From contig JAQGDQ010000621.1 in NCBI GenBank assembly GCA_030141605.1, forward strand, positions 1 through 40,888: a stretch of DNA of 40,888 nt, written 5' to 3'. This stretch comes from Tubiluchus corallicola (Eukaryota > Priapulida > Priapulimorpha > Priapulimorphida > Tubiluchidae). Shown here in pieces: positions 10,501 through 25,500 of this stretch. The notes beneath the pieces are model-generated. The model was not told the origin of the DNA and did not search any database. It saw only the letters and a program-made list of their open reading frames with translations. Both the position numbers and the translations under genes were made by a program. Each line of letters begins with the position of its first letter. The first letter of the stretch is position 1.

Positions 10501-13500
10501 GTTAAAAAATATTTCATTTCGCTGCTTTTTCCATGAACAAAAGTTCCCAAACTCTAACAAACCACAAACAGTTTAGTCTATATGCAACCATCTATAAAGC
10601 CATAAAAGTTCCCTCATATACTGAATTTGTCATCAACTAAAGCACTTTCGTTGGTTGTGTCAGAATTCATCATCTTACTTGATACGCACACTTATAACTG
10701 CTTCCCAATACTAGTTGAATTTTCACTTCTTTTACGTGATTTTTAAACACTTTAGAAATTGGAAAAGAAAATTCTTTATAATGTAAAATGTCCACACCAA
10801 CTGTTGAAACGTTACTGTCTCAGTGTGTACTAAAAACATCACTGGTTTATTAAAAAATTATACTGATCTTATTAACAAGATAAAGTTATTTCAATTTTTG
10901 CTTAGCGAATGGAGAGTGTGCTACGAATGCTCTGATTGTTTTTCAAACTTTACGCAATGTTATCTAATGATCAAAATGATAAATCAAATGATTTAATTAC
11001 CGTCAAAATGGCTGAGCATGACAATCATCTATTGAATTTATATGTTTTATATAGACCTGCTATGCAGCTTGTATGTATGATAAGACTGTATAAGTCAGGG
11101 GTGTGCAAACTGCGGCCCGCGGGCCACTTGCGGCCGAGAGATCTTGTGCATCCCGCGAAGAGGATTGTCAACGTAATGAAAGTGCGGCCCACGCGATCCA
11201 GCTGAAGTCTGCGCCAATATCGCAAAAATAGTGCGGGTAGTTTTTTCCTCTACATCGGATGGCATTAACCCTTACAAGGCCGTTGTCACTTAATGTCACT
11301 GTCGGACATGACGAAATATATGGTTTTTAATATAAATTTTAATAACTTCTAAAATAGTTTCTTGAGTGCAGTAGTGATGATGTGTGCAAATCGGATGCAA
11401 AAAAAAATCGTTATTAGGTCCTACTGTACTTGGCTCCTTGACCAAACTGCTTGTGGCCCACAGGAATTGCGGGAATGTTTAATGTGGCCCGGCTAGTCAG
11501 ATAAGTTGCACACCTCTGGTATAAATAATATACAAATTCAAGATTTTTTTAGCTTTTTGTAAGTAAAGGGTTCTCTCGCCTTTAATTTATTACAGCTGTT
11601 ATGAGTGTTAATTTTTATACAGCTTCATACACTGCATGCCGTTACCCAGCATCCTTTGGCATGGCTTACTTGTGACAAGACTGGACGCTTATCGCATGGT
11701 TATTGTTATAGCTTATTTTCAAGGTCGAAGCTCTAGGATGCAACCTTGAACTAAGTCTTGAGATGATTTAGCCATGTGCGGTTTTTCATGCATTTTCCTT
11801 CAGCGAGATAAACAGAGAGAAGTATTGAAAGGGAGGGAGAAGCCAGGGAGTATTGAACCCGGATGTCACATATCCATACACTGACCAGCCTTGGTGTTGC
11901 TTTACTTTAGTTCACTATGCTCCTTTAGCAAGATAAACAATCAGAATCAGCATAATGAATAACACTGCCGATAAGGAGTATTGAATGTGGGAATCACTAG
12001 TCCATACACTGACCAGCCTCGGTGTTGCTTTACTTCAGATCAGTAGGCTATTCTCCTGACCCTATCATAGCATCAGAATGATAGAAAAAATCAAGTTTAA
12101 TTCTATGAGTTTAGTCAACAATCTATATTAGTGATAGGGAAAATGAATTCTTAAAACGAAAATAATAGCCAGCAATCACTTAAGCAAAAACATGGCTTCT
12201 TTTTTATTCAGACACAAACATTTGCGATGTTTCGACCAGTTATAATCATTGTCATACAACAATCCACCTGAATAAATAAATATACAGCATATAAAAATTA
12301 TAAAAATCAATAGGCTATTGTGAGAATCAAACAAGACTAATACTAAATTGCACACTTATATAATTTTATCATCTGATACAATGACAGAAAAAATAAAGTT
12401 ATGTTATCTAAAAATCCACTAGAAATGTGTAGTCTAGTTTGCCTCAATCTAACATAACCAGAAATCAACAGTCAAGAAACTAAAACCTATGTATAAACTA
12501 ATAAAACATTAGCAACAGCATTACTAAAGTAAGTAAGTAAGTAACAAAGTAAGTAAGTAAGTAAAAAAATTTATTTGTCTCTGAATGTTACAAAATAAAC
12601 AGAAACAAAAGCTAAAACTATAATAAAGACGGAAAAGAGACGGGGTGGCAAAAAGGCCAAGGGTCACCAAGTCAACCACCTCTATCCAAACTGAAGAAAA
12701 TGAAGTGAACTGTCAAGTAAGCTATGTACAAATGAAAATAATCAGCAACTTAACAAAACAAAAAAATGTGGCAACAAGTTCAAATGAGTTTAAATTTAGA
12801 AACAGTAAATAGAAACAGTAAAAAGTAAATAAACCAAGCGCATTACTTAACAAGTTAACATATAAATAGGAATTGTTTTTGAATTGGTGGATGGAATAGT
12901 GATGAAGTGAGAAGTTTGTGATTTTGCGCGCGGGGGGGGGGGGGTAACATTTTAGCTGACTATGCAGCAGTAAATCGCACTTACAAATTACAGATTTATT
13001 TCACACTCACGTGATTTTCAGCTCACAAACCAAAACGCAAGAAGAAGAAGGAGAAGCTTCCTCACGGCACTCCTCCAGAAATCATCGTTCCCATTGACGC
13101 TCAACTGGTGCCGGTCCATGAGGTGTCGGTGCTGAAATGCCAGTTTTCTGGAGAACCCTCTCCACAGGTAAATACATTTGTTCGACTTGAATCCAAAGCC
13201 ATCGAACTATCACGATAAAAATTAGGATGAAGCCTACAGCATCTCTAATTATGATTTATAATGGAGATAAAGGCCAGCAAAAATTATCATTGGAAAAGAT
13301 GGGAAAAATTTTGTGGTATGGTAAAATGCTAAACCAGCAAGTATAGACCAGTGACTAACAAAATGACAGAAAATGACACAGTTTAGGGCCTAGCTGCTCA
13401 GTTGTCAAGCCTTTAAAGATATTTTAACACTTATAAAGATAGCAAGACTAGGATAGCATGGTTTTTTGTTGTACTTTTCCTTTAATGTGAAACTTTTTAA

Positions 13501-16500
13501 GGGGGTTATATTAGAAGTCTATGAATCCACATTATAGCCTGGCACATTAGTAATAAAAAAAACAAATGTTCTTGTTAACGTAGGTCACCTGGGAGTTCAA
13601 TGGGACTCCGATACAGCCCGACGAGACACATCAAATCTCGTACGATTCCGAGGAAGACATGCACTACCTCACGATCACACAAACAGAATTTCCACATTCC
13701 GGAAAGTACAGCGCTGTTGCAACAAATGAATTCGGTCAGTCTACTTGCGTGGCTGAAATGGTGGTAGAAGGTAATGTATGCATTTGAAATTTTTGCCTTA
13801 GCTGATAACAACTATAACGATAATTGTACTGGACATTTAATTTATAACAGTGCATGTATAAATGTTTTTACACATTCGTTCAACATTAAATATATTTTAG
13901 TTAAAATAAGTATTAAAAAGGACTGGTCTTAAGATAAAACCTTGAGGAACTCCATATAAGCCCTGGAAATGTACAAATTGTACTTGTTTGAATAAATGTT
14001 TATTGCGATGCTAGAATAGATTGAAAAATAGCGAAATATTTGCTGTTTTCTGGTCGAAGAGTATTAAAGAGCAAAAGCTTAAACATGTTAGGCACTTAAG
14101 AAATTTTTGCAGGTTTTGCTGTGTTCTCTGTGCTTTGTTTCTTCATCAAAACTAGTAATTTTTAATTACCAAAATCAAATATTTAGTCTTTGAGCCAAGC
14201 ATTTTGAAGCTGAGTGTCAAAACGAGCTAAAGATATTATGGACTGAAACAATGAAGAATTTTATGAAGAAGAACTTAAAGTATTATGAGTAAAACAGTGA
14301 TCGTTTCAATTTTTTTAATTTCAATTTTATTACAGATGTAAAGGCATCAGTAAAGTTAGTTGAACACAGTAAATGATAAAAGATAAATGAGAGTTACTAG
14401 ATTAAAAAATAAAATTATGTTAATAAAATTAATAAATAAAAAATTAAAAATTATGTACATAGATGAAGCATAATGTAGTGGTCTGTACGTTTAAGTATGT
14501 CTGAGAGAGTTCTGATATACAAGAATTACACATAAAATACGTGCCTCTATTCTGATGTAAAGTTTATAGGTTTGACATGTGTGAGACAACCTGAACATCT
14601 CAGATAGGCATTATTGCACATTTCAACGCACAATTTTAAGGAAAATGAACAGTTTCTAAGCAAAACACAAGGCAAAATAAGGATTATAACCAATGTACTC
14701 TAAAGCGTGAAAACTTCAGAATCCTTCCTATTAGAGTATAGGCAGTTTAGAATATAAGAAGCCTTAATGTATGAAAATCGGTTATGTGACAATGATTATT
14801 TGTTTTCTATGCAATAGGTGAGCCACCCCAGTTTGCCACCGTTCCTGAAGCCATGCACAAACGCATTAACGACACTCTTTCGTTTACCTGCAAAACTGTT
14901 GGTGAGCCAAAACCAGAGGTAAGTGTGAATTTTATGAAAGTTTCGATATAGCTTAAAAGTAACTGAAATTTGAGTGACAATGCCTTCTTGTCAACTTGTT
15001 TAATGACGTACATGTTATGCAAAGTCGTCTTAAAAGCATTATGGGCCAGCGGGCAAAGCAGTTTACTAGGTCCTCACCTACATAACCACCCACACAAATA
15101 AAATGTAAATGGTCGATAAAATTAAATGTATTGGTACTTCCAAACAAAATTTGAACAATATCATACAAAATGTCATATTGAAAAATACAAAAATTTCAAC
15201 GTATAAATGATACTCAATTGGTAAGCCATACAGACTGAGATACTATTACTATGATTTATTATTAATAAAATATTCAACACAAACATTTGCGAAATTTCTT
15301 TGCAGAGAATTGTTTTATAATTAGCTTGAAGTATTTGGGTCTTCAGGGTGTCATTTTCTGTACACATGAATGAAATTCAGTTTATACTCTGTGTCGGAAA
15401 TGACCCGATTTCAATAATCCATAAACGTGAAATAACAAACACTGACATCATTTCCTTTTCAACAGATGATTTAAAAAAGCAACAACTCTTTATTACACAC
15501 ATATAATTGCAAAATTGACAAAAACAAAGCAAAGACAGAAAACACCAACACACTTCATCATCTTGTCTGTTAAACTAGAACAAAAAATTTTCCACTTGCC
15601 AAATGCTCATGGCCAGTCAAAACCTTTCTTGGTGTCACGTGCTTCGCGTTCACAACACACTGCTGCCACATTGTGCCAAGGAACAATTTTTTATAAGTTA
15701 CAGTTCTGAAAATGAACATTCGTGGTTTAGCATGGAGCTCCTGCACTCGTAGGGGCCTGCAGGCAACTGCCCAATGTACCCATGTGTTAAGACAGCTTTG
15801 GTGTAACTTAGGTATCACTGATTGTAGTATGTAAAGAAACATTTTATTTATTATTATTACAAACTTATAAATTTTGTATGATCAGTGGGTGGACTGTAAA
15901 CTTAACAGTCTCAAATCAGTTTTATGACTATCCACATTTTGTTGGATAGATAATCTTGACATTAAATAAATTAAGCTTAAGTAATGGGTCATCCGCATTG
16001 CAGTGTAATACGAACTTTATAGTTACATAGATACATAATTTGCTTCACTAGGCTCGTAATTAAAATTTAGTAATTATTATTGATTTTTTTATGACAAATG
16101 ACATTTTTTGTAGATCTCATGGTTGTGCAATGGCAAGCCAGTCGATGAAGATGAGAGACACAAAGTTTACTATTCACCCGATGATGATCTCCACCATCTG
16201 GACGTCACAGATGCAAAGTTAGAGGACTCCGGCATTTACACAGCTGTAGCTAAGAACCAGTTTGGCACGGCAAAATGTGCAGCAGAGTTACTAGTAGAAG
16301 GTCAGTAGCTGTGGTCGATAACATGTAGCTATTGGGCAAGAAACTTGAACAAACTATTGCTGGTCTTGTTGGTCAATTCTCCGAGTTGTTTGGCCACTAA
16401 TAGTGAACAGACGTTTCCTTGGTGCCATTAATAGAAAAATACAATTTTTTAAAAATAGAGTTAAGAGGTTTCTTAATGTTGGGCATAGTAAGCAAATGGA

Positions 16501-19500
16501 TAGTGACTGAAAGTGTGTGCTTTGTATGAAGCTAATGCAATTAACACTAATGTCAGACCTGGCCAGTAATTCAATTGGTGACAATGGCTAATAAATGGAA
16601 TAGTGAGCATTGATAATACTGCCTCTAAGCAGTTTATGCTATAAGATTTTTGTAGCAGCATATATAAATAAATTTGTACTTTTTAGTACGATAGTATTTT
16701 GCTCTTGGATATTTTTCCAAATGCGGTTGAGATTTCTTGACACCAGTTCATTAATGGTAAACCCAAGTTTTCACTATGTGACCCAGCAGATTAAGACGAG
16801 AATTTTAAAATGATTTTTATTGCATCTGTCTTGAAACTATCTCCCTCAGTTTTTTGTATAATTCTTTAAGAAGCTTGTAATCTTTCCATATTGCAGGCAT
16901 TCCACCAAAGTATGTGATCTTGCCTCAAGCATTGCTGGTACCCATACATGAAACAGCACAGTTTACCTGCCAAGTTTCTGGCACACCTTCTCCGGAGGTG
17001 ACTTGGGATTACAATAACAAGCCCATTCAACCGGATGACAGACATCTGGTTGAGCACCTGCCGGAGACCGATCAACATCAACTGACCATTCCCAAAACCG
17101 TACTGGACGACAGCGGTGACTACACCGTCACGGCGAAGAATCCGTTTGGCGTTGCCAAGGTTACAACGGAGTTGGTCGTGGAAGGTAAGGCATTTTACAA
17201 TTTTGAAGTCCATTTTATCTAAAACAATTTATCATTTTGTGCAGCTAATGCGCGGCTGTTCTCTGTATTTCAAGAATTCATGATGCAGCTTTGCCAAGTT
17301 GTCTATTACTAGTTTTACATGGCAGTGACTGAAAAACAATGACTAACTGACATGCAGTTGTATTTTAAGATGCTGTACAATCAAAAGATTTTACATCTGC
17401 CAGTTCTGTGTACCATCTTAAAAGATATCCTTGATAATGAAGCAGTTCCAGTCTTGCCACAGTCATCTCATTGAGTGTGCTCTGCTTTTGAATGCTGTGT
17501 GCCAAAGTTTATATAAAAACTCTGCAGTGCAGAAATGGCTTCATTCAGTGACTAACTTTTTAACTTGATATATCACGGAGGCAAAACTGTTGAAGAGGTT
17601 TTTATCTTTCTTAGGTGAAATTTGTAAACTAATGTTTTAACTTAATATATAATATTTGTGATAGTATAGCCTTGTTTGTATTATTAGCTAACAGGTTACA
17701 CGAGCAAATCCGTTTCATTTCAAATTTTCTTCTAACTGATGGTTGTCATTCAGTTTTCTCATTGTGTTCTGCAGGAATTGCACCGGAGTTTCTGGAGGGA
17801 CCAGAATCCGTCGTTGTCACCGTCGACCAAGACGTCGTCTTCAAATGCAGAGTAATAGGAAAGCCTCTGCCCACCGTTACTTGGGAACACGACGGCGTAC
17901 TAATCGAGGAGGACGAGACTCACACGATTACGTTCTACGCGGAAGACAACATCTGTCAGCTGACGATAACTCGATGTGGTTTACCGGATACCGGCACCTA
18001 CACTGCCGTAGCTAAGAACAGATTTGGAACAACTAAGTTTGTCTCTGAGCTTTTAGTTGAAGGTGTGTTTTCTAGTAATAACTTAACCTGAATTTGTGCA
18101 CCATGTGCAGTTAAACCTCAACTAATATGACGCAGCAGCATCCTAATGAATGTTTGGAGAGATGTGCTGTACTCAGTATAACTTCAAAGTTACCTTCCGG
18201 GTAATGCACCGGCTGTCACCCCTCCAAACTCTTTAAGGGAGAAAATTAAAGTTACGTTTTTGATGCGCATGCATTGACATCAGCTTCGAAAGCCGCATTC
18301 AATTTCATGAAGAAATGGCTTAGATGTACTGAAATTTTCCGGGATACATATAAACATGCCATCTGAAAATTGGGAAAAACTGAGAAAACTTTGTGTCACT
18401 GTGTCAGTGATTCCCCGATGTACATGCTCACCATATTTGATTATGAGCTGAATCCTCTTTATGAGGCTCTAGCGTTTGTTGTGAAGCGCCTCAACAACAA
18501 GAACAATAGCATGAGTAAGTTCCTGGCAATGGACTACAGACAGTTCAATAAACGTAAAAGCAGTTTTATTTTGTAATCAGTTTTCAGAGAGAACTAACCT
18601 TGTTTTTATTGCACATTTTCAGTTGAACGGATGGAAATTATCGAAACAAGAACAGTTACCACAGTGGAGGAACAACTCCTTCCGGAGGACACCACCGGTG
18701 AGTGTAAATGGGTGTTCATTTGTGAATTTGGTGTTCTTTGCTTTGCTGTGACTATATAATAATGACGATAGAGATTTCCAAATTTCAAGAAGTTTGATTT
18801 CTAGAATACATTAACAATGACGTTTGGAGATATGTAAGTTCTACCAATCATCTGTGATGTAATCCTGGATGTACCCCATTTTCATTTGATCAGCTTTGAG
18901 AGTTTTCTGAGAATTTAAATTTGACCTTTTTTGTTCAAATTTTCGTCAGTGGATCTTGAATTTTCTGTGCTTTGAAGATCTATTGCGTCATGTAGACTAG
19001 TATTCCCTATTAGTTTTAGCCAAAGTGGAAATTGGATATCTACTTACATTTCAAAATGTAACTTCAACACAAGAAAACCATTTTGTTTTACTTTTTTTCG
19101 ATTTAATTCTAGGAAATTTGGTTTGGCATTTAGTTTGTTTTAAAGTGTTTAAAGAGTACAGTGTTCCCTCGCTACATCGCGGTTTGTTTATCGCGTACTC
19201 GCTGTTTCGTGGGTTTTCAAAATATTAATGTAAAATATTTATCGCGGTATTTTCGTTGTTTCGCGGGTTTTTGCGGTGCTCTGTCTAAAATATTTTTGCA
19301 CATGCGTAGTACGTATTGTACAGTAATGTATAGATTTGATGAATTTTGCATAAAACTCACAAAATGTATAAAAATATATTAAAAATATTAATTCTAACAT
19401 TAAAAGAATATTATAAATCATAAAAAATTGCCATTTACAGTAAACAGTGTATTTATTCGTCAGATGAAAACACACCAAAAACGAAATGTACTATGCCCGC

Positions 19501-22500
19501 TTGAGATGCTACTTGCCGACGTGAGACTGTACACAACACTTGATTGGTTGATTGATAGGAAGCGACCAACCAGAGAATGCTGCTCTGTATACCATTCGCT
19601 GATTGGCTATTAATGTATAATTACTAAAATAAGTATGGCATCCCTACTTTGCGGAAATTCACTTATTGCAGTTGGGCCTGGAACGGAACACTCGCGACAA
19701 GCGAGGGAACACTGTACACTAAAAGTCTATGAATTAGTCCTCCACAGTGATGTATAGATACTTATGAATACTGTTTATTTATAACTAAATTTTTTCCTAT
19801 CTGTTTGATCTATGACATTTAATTTTTCTCTCTATTGCACTGCTTCATACTGATATTGTTGAATCTGTCTAGTAATATATTACACTACAGTGTACTAAAC
19901 TGTAACATAACATTCATACATTAGAAACGAACGGGCCAGCAATTGCCAAAGTGGCAAAAAGTCGCAGCGTGAGCTTAGTCAGCTTTTTGTGCATTTAAGT
20001 GGTGAATGTCAATCATATTTGCAAACTTTCTAGATGTAAGCAAGGTTACAATGGAACTTGTTACAATCGTTCAACCAACAGAAGAAGTGGAGGAAGAAAC
20101 TACAGGTTCATTTATTACCGATGCAAACGTCACAAGTTCAGAAGTCTTATTGCCAGTCTCTTGTTAAATTTTTGTTTCTTTCTCTTTTATTTCGTATAAA
20201 TTAAGTTTTATTTTATTAAAGGAAAATGGGATGACTTTTTCGTATCGCATCCCATTCTGAAGTACTATAATGGTATACATTATAATGCCAGAGTGTTTCC
20301 AATAATTAAGTAGTAAGGTAAAAATTTAATGAACAACCTAGGAGTCTAGTTAATGATGACATCACAAATGAGCATAATTTTCAATGGCACAACATTCCAT
20401 GAGCATGTTGTACATGTATGTGAAAGTGAAAATTGGACTACAGTGCCACTGTACAACAGCTGTCTGATATAAAGGGCATTCGGCAAATTTGAAGTTCAAA
20501 TTAAAATTTCAAATTTACCACTGTTCGCACGCTGTCAAACCTGCATACTACATCGCAAAAGAACACCTCTGAACTGAGAGGTACAGTACCCATTTTTTGT
20601 ACAATTCATTTCTGAGATGTAGCCATAGTACCCTTTAAACTAGCAAATGGTGAAATTCAAGTAAAGTGATGAACTAGCCACACGCATAACAGCATATAGA
20701 AATAGCGTTTCTGTAGTACTAATTCTTTCATATAAGAGATTCTTGAAAAATGGTATGTTTCCTTTTAATATTTTATGGAGCACATTGTTTTGAGCTATAG
20801 CTGGAGATTGGGTCTGATTTTCCTTTAAATTTATGAAAAAGAGTTATTAGCTAACATTTGTGATGCATCTTTCGAGAGATGTAAAGATTTTGAACTGTAG
20901 TTATCACCCACACCGAAAAAAGGCTTGACCGAAAAAAGTTTTTGTTCTTATTAGAAGAGGTTGTTACCACGAAGAAAATTAAGAAGAAGAAGAAGAAAGA
21001 AAAGCCGGTAGAGGCAGAAATAGACGTCCAGCAAGAAACATTCCAAGAGGTTGAATTCGAAGTACTGATGCAACCTGAAACTTTCAAAGAGGAGATTGAC
21101 TTTGAAGTTATATCAAGAGAAGGTAGTTAGAGAGATCTTTAAAATAAACATGAAACTTTATGCTATGAGTACATTCTAATATCTGTTGCTGTAGCATTTT
21201 AGCCCTCTTTTAACGATATGAGCTTTAACTGCTGACCAGTAATTAAACAACGTTTATATATGTGTGCTTGCAAACCAAAACCGTCTGTAAGTCGGCGTAG
21301 TTAAAACGACATTACGATGCTTCCGAGTAGAAAGCAGAAAAATTTGGTCAAATGTCAATTTTATGGTTTTTATACAAACAAATGATAAATGTATTAGACT
21401 TTTATGCTCTAGCATCAAATTATCAAGAAAATGTTCAAAAAATACTAAAAATATAATTTTATATCCCTGTGCTCACTTTTCTGGCTAGAAGCTGGTACTA
21501 TAATTGAGGATAACTTGTATTTTCAAGCACCAATAGTATCTCTTGGAAGCAATCATTTTGCTTTGGGTTTTTTCTATTGCCAAGCTCAGATATTTGTCAG
21601 GAAGAGCCTTCTATTGGATTTAAACATAACTTCAATGTGTTCTTGCAAAGTCCGTAGCAACCAACATATGTACGGTTGCCAAGTGTTTTGTAGAAATGCC
21701 ACAAAAAACAATGGCTAACTTTAACAGCAATTTTCTCAAGGTTGTTTTTCAGTGTATAGCTGCACCTCAACTTCAACGTGAATTATCTCAGCTTAGAAAT
21801 AACATAGAGTGATGAGCTTGGTATCAATATAATCCCCCACGAGATGGAGATTCAGAATATGTGAATAACTAGAAAAGCTCAAATACCAACTCATGGACTA
21901 TTTTGCTATGCAAGCACACATTTTGTTACTTTTTGGACATTACTTTGTGGTATCTTCCTTGAAAATGGTTGATTTTTACTTGTAATTTTTGGTCATTTCT
22001 TGCTTCAAATCTAATTTAACAATATTATTTCAAGATATTGAAATGAGCAAAGAAGAGATTGAAATTAGCACTTTTGTTCAGCCGACCAAAGAAGAATTAA
22101 ACGAAGAAATTACAGGTTTGTTAGATATTAGCTGATTTTTTAGCTTCTTATTAAAATATCTTCTTATTATTATTTTATACGTTCTTTTTCATTTCACTAG
22201 CTTTTACCAACTAGTAATAGCATAATAGTTTGTTTGTATTTTAATCCAGCTTATTCACACTCGCTTGCCAGATGAAAATGGTTATTTAGCTGGCATGTGC
22301 AAGTTTTTAATTTATGGGAGTATTTTTTGTTTGTACAATCCATACGCTTAGTTTTGATTGGAGAACCAACCTTTAGTTTCGCATTCCCAATTTACAATTA
22401 GTGTGTTACTTACTGTAGAGGAAGAAACCGTTGTGAAGAAGGTGAAAAAGAAGAAGAAGCCGAAGTCAGTCGAAACGGAGGCTGAGCTTCAGCCAGAAAC

Positions 22501-25500
22501 ATTCCCAGAGGTCGAGTTCGAGGTTTCGCTTGAACCCGTAGTAACAGAAATAGAAACAAAACCAGAAGAAATAGTGGAACAAGAATTTGAGATGATCACA
22601 ACGGAAGGTATTCCACTAAATGTGGTCACTAACGTTCTACCTCCATCTCCGCTGTATCGCTAATTGTTTATTTTTATGTAGTTGTTTTAGAATTCTTTAA
22701 AGCCGTTCGGTTTTCTAACTTATTTAAAATTCTTGAATTTGAGTTTTAAATGAGCCATTTGTTTCCCAAATTTAACCGCATTTTCTTAAATTGTTTACCA
22801 TTTTAAACTTCTAATTCTAGTTTTATTTTCTTATTTCTTTATAGCTCATAAGTTAGTTAATATTATCTTCCCTTCCATGCTAACTTTTGCCATAGATAAT
22901 GTAGAAAACTTACAAGATTAATTGATAGATAAAGAAATTTTTCAAAGAAGATGTCCATGACTTTATTACACTCAAATACGCCTATCAGCCTGTCTTCCTA
23001 ATTGAAAACGCGAGTTTCAAAGACAAAGAGGGTTTAAATGCTTTCCCAAAGTGGAAAAATTTGTTTGGCATCTTCTTTGAGCAATTTTGAGTTATTTGAG
23101 TTTTTAACTACCTTGCTGCATGTGCTGTAGCAAAACCTCCAATCTTTTGTTCTTCTCAGAAGAGGTCGTTACAAAGAAAGCAAAGAAAAAGAAAAAGAAA
23201 AAGCCTGTCGAAGTTGAAATTGAACTTCAACAGGAAACCACTAAAGAGGTTGAATTCGAAGTTCCGAAGGAGCCAGTTATCACGGAACTTGAAGTTCAAC
23301 CCGAGGAGGTGACCGAAGCAGAGTTTGAGGTCATTTCTACAGAAGGTATTGTACCCAAACAGCACTTGTATAGGCGTGGCTTTTATAGCTTTCTTTCCAC
23401 TGTTTTACTTTTACAAAGTTTACCCATTCGTTTCAATAGTTTTGCGATTGTTTTGCTTGAAACTGACACATATTTCTGATTATTATAGACATGTGATAGA
23501 TTTGACCTTATTTTTCTTGCAGTGATAATTTTTCCATTAAGTTGCTTTTATTCTTGAACTTTTGGCAGTGGCATAATGTTTTAACTTTTTTGTGATTATG
23601 ATTTTTAAAGGAAAGGACAAGTCATTTAGCATGTTGGATTTATTTTACTGTTATTACTTAAACTTAAAATATATTACAAAAATATGCAAAAAACTGTCTA
23701 TATTAAGCATAAAGTACCACTGTACAGAAATTTCCTGGTGTACTTTGAATGCTGGGGTAACTGTTGGACAAAAATGAAGCTAATGAAAATTGTGACGAAC
23801 TGTTGGACTTTGTGATGCATCATAAGCGCATCACAGCTTTCCATAAATGCATTCTGCTTAAAATAATTCAAACTTCTGTAATTTACCTAATGTTCAAATG
23901 TCACAAAATTTGCTATTTTTATAAAAACTTATTATACCTTTGATGGAAATTAGTAGTGCACTTCTTTTGTGCAGTCAATGAATGACGTCCTTAGTGGAAG
24001 AATGGGTTTACAAAATAGAGTGCCCAGGCACGAAATGATGGCGACTTTAAAGTGACATTCACTGATTTCACAAGATGCTTATCGAACTTTTTTTGCTAAC
24101 TTCTTCTAACTTTTTGTGCATAAATATATGATATTAGCCCAACTTCCCAGAAGACTTGATCTTTCCTTTAAATAGTGTTGATACTACTTCTCCAAAATTG
24201 TGACTATCTATAGTTACTTATAAATGGTACGAAGAAACCATATGGTAATCCACATGTCAACAACACTTGTTATGCCATGCCACTGTCCTCTGATTGCCTG
24301 CAGCATGTGTTTGAACGATTGTTCCCCGTGTGTTTGTCTAGAAGTGGAACTCATTCCGGAAGAAAAAGTGTCCGATGTCGAAACGGAAGAAGAAACATCG
24401 ATTCTGGAGATCAACATTCAACGGCGAGTATCGGAAATTGAGCAAAAAATTGCCACCTCTATGATTCAGGAGGTGACAGAGGAAGAGGGCCCCGAAGAAG
24501 AGGTGGAAACTACTCCCATAGTTGAATTACCTAAAACAATTCACACAGTGCCGATTCAGGTCGAGTCTAAATTAAAAATTGAAGAAGTCGTTGAAGAACA
24601 GGGTAAGTACTGTGCAGATAGGAAAGTTGTGCTTGATTCTTATGGAAATTTGTTAGCAAATCGGATCATAAGGTTTTTATGTCCTGTTGACGAATGAGGG
24701 CATCTCTAGATAAGATAACACATAAAAACATTGATAGTAGCCATGTTTGGCTAGTTCTACCCAGTTATAGTTTAAGTTGATGAGAACAGTCCTTTCCGAA
24801 TATGTTGAGAATGAGGCTCGATTTCTTGAGAACGTCTTCAAGTACATATTCTTTATTAATAGAGACGAACGTCGATTTTTTAGCCCCGGAAAATACCACT
24901 AAAACGTGTCACACACATAATTTTATTTTTTGATACCATATATTATTATACCACATGTATGGGCAAGTACATTTTCGTTGTTTTTTGTGTGGAGTTTGAG
25001 CTTGAGGACTTGTGCATTGGCACGTGCAAAAGTGCTGTATGCAGGGTTGCCACCACTCCTGATTTGACCCAGAGTCTCCTGAAAATCAGCTATAGATTCG
25101 TAGTTTGGTCAGATTTTTGAAAAATTCTGAAATCTCCTAATTTTGACCATCGTATTAAAATTTAAGCAGAAAAAAGTGGAAGTAAAATCTGCATGCTATT
25201 GAGACTTTGCAAAAAATGAAGCCAAAAAACAGCTGAGTCTCTGTTAATTAGGGTAATCATAAATTTGTCAAATGAAGTTTAATCGGTTGCATGGTTTCAC
25301 GTTCTCTACATTTTTCGCAAATTTTTGCTCTAGGGGCAAGTACTGCAAAACAAATATTCAACTGCTTTAGCTTTAATTTACATAACCTAAAATGCTTAAG
25401 AATTTGTTTGCTGAACCGAATCCAGAAACCTCAGAAATCGCGAGAAAGGTAATTGAGAAGAAACTCCAAAAATTGAAATACGCTGCTTGGAGTCTGCAAT

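Larger units (their letters stand above)
5520..13021 (+). other. Long intron (7.5 kb) filled with repeats
   Basis: It contains the minisatellite, Tigger-like MITE, 660-bp element copy, 120-bp duplication, foldback element, hAT element, 125-bp duplication and microsatellite listed separately. Between them (about 6670-7690, 8270-8640, 8900-9260, 9400-9860, 10640-11090, 12050-12520) I see only AT-rich sequence. No splice-bounded coding frame was found. Confidence 0.7.

Noticed and set aside
9759-10560. Frames of up to 140 codons on both strands
   Set aside because: They lie on the two inverted arms of the foldback element, are mirror images of each other, and resemble no known protein.
10936-11225. 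Overlapping frames of 89 and 66 codons near 11000
   Set aside because: They run through the terminus of the hAT-like element and its GC-rich end. There is no domain or splice support.
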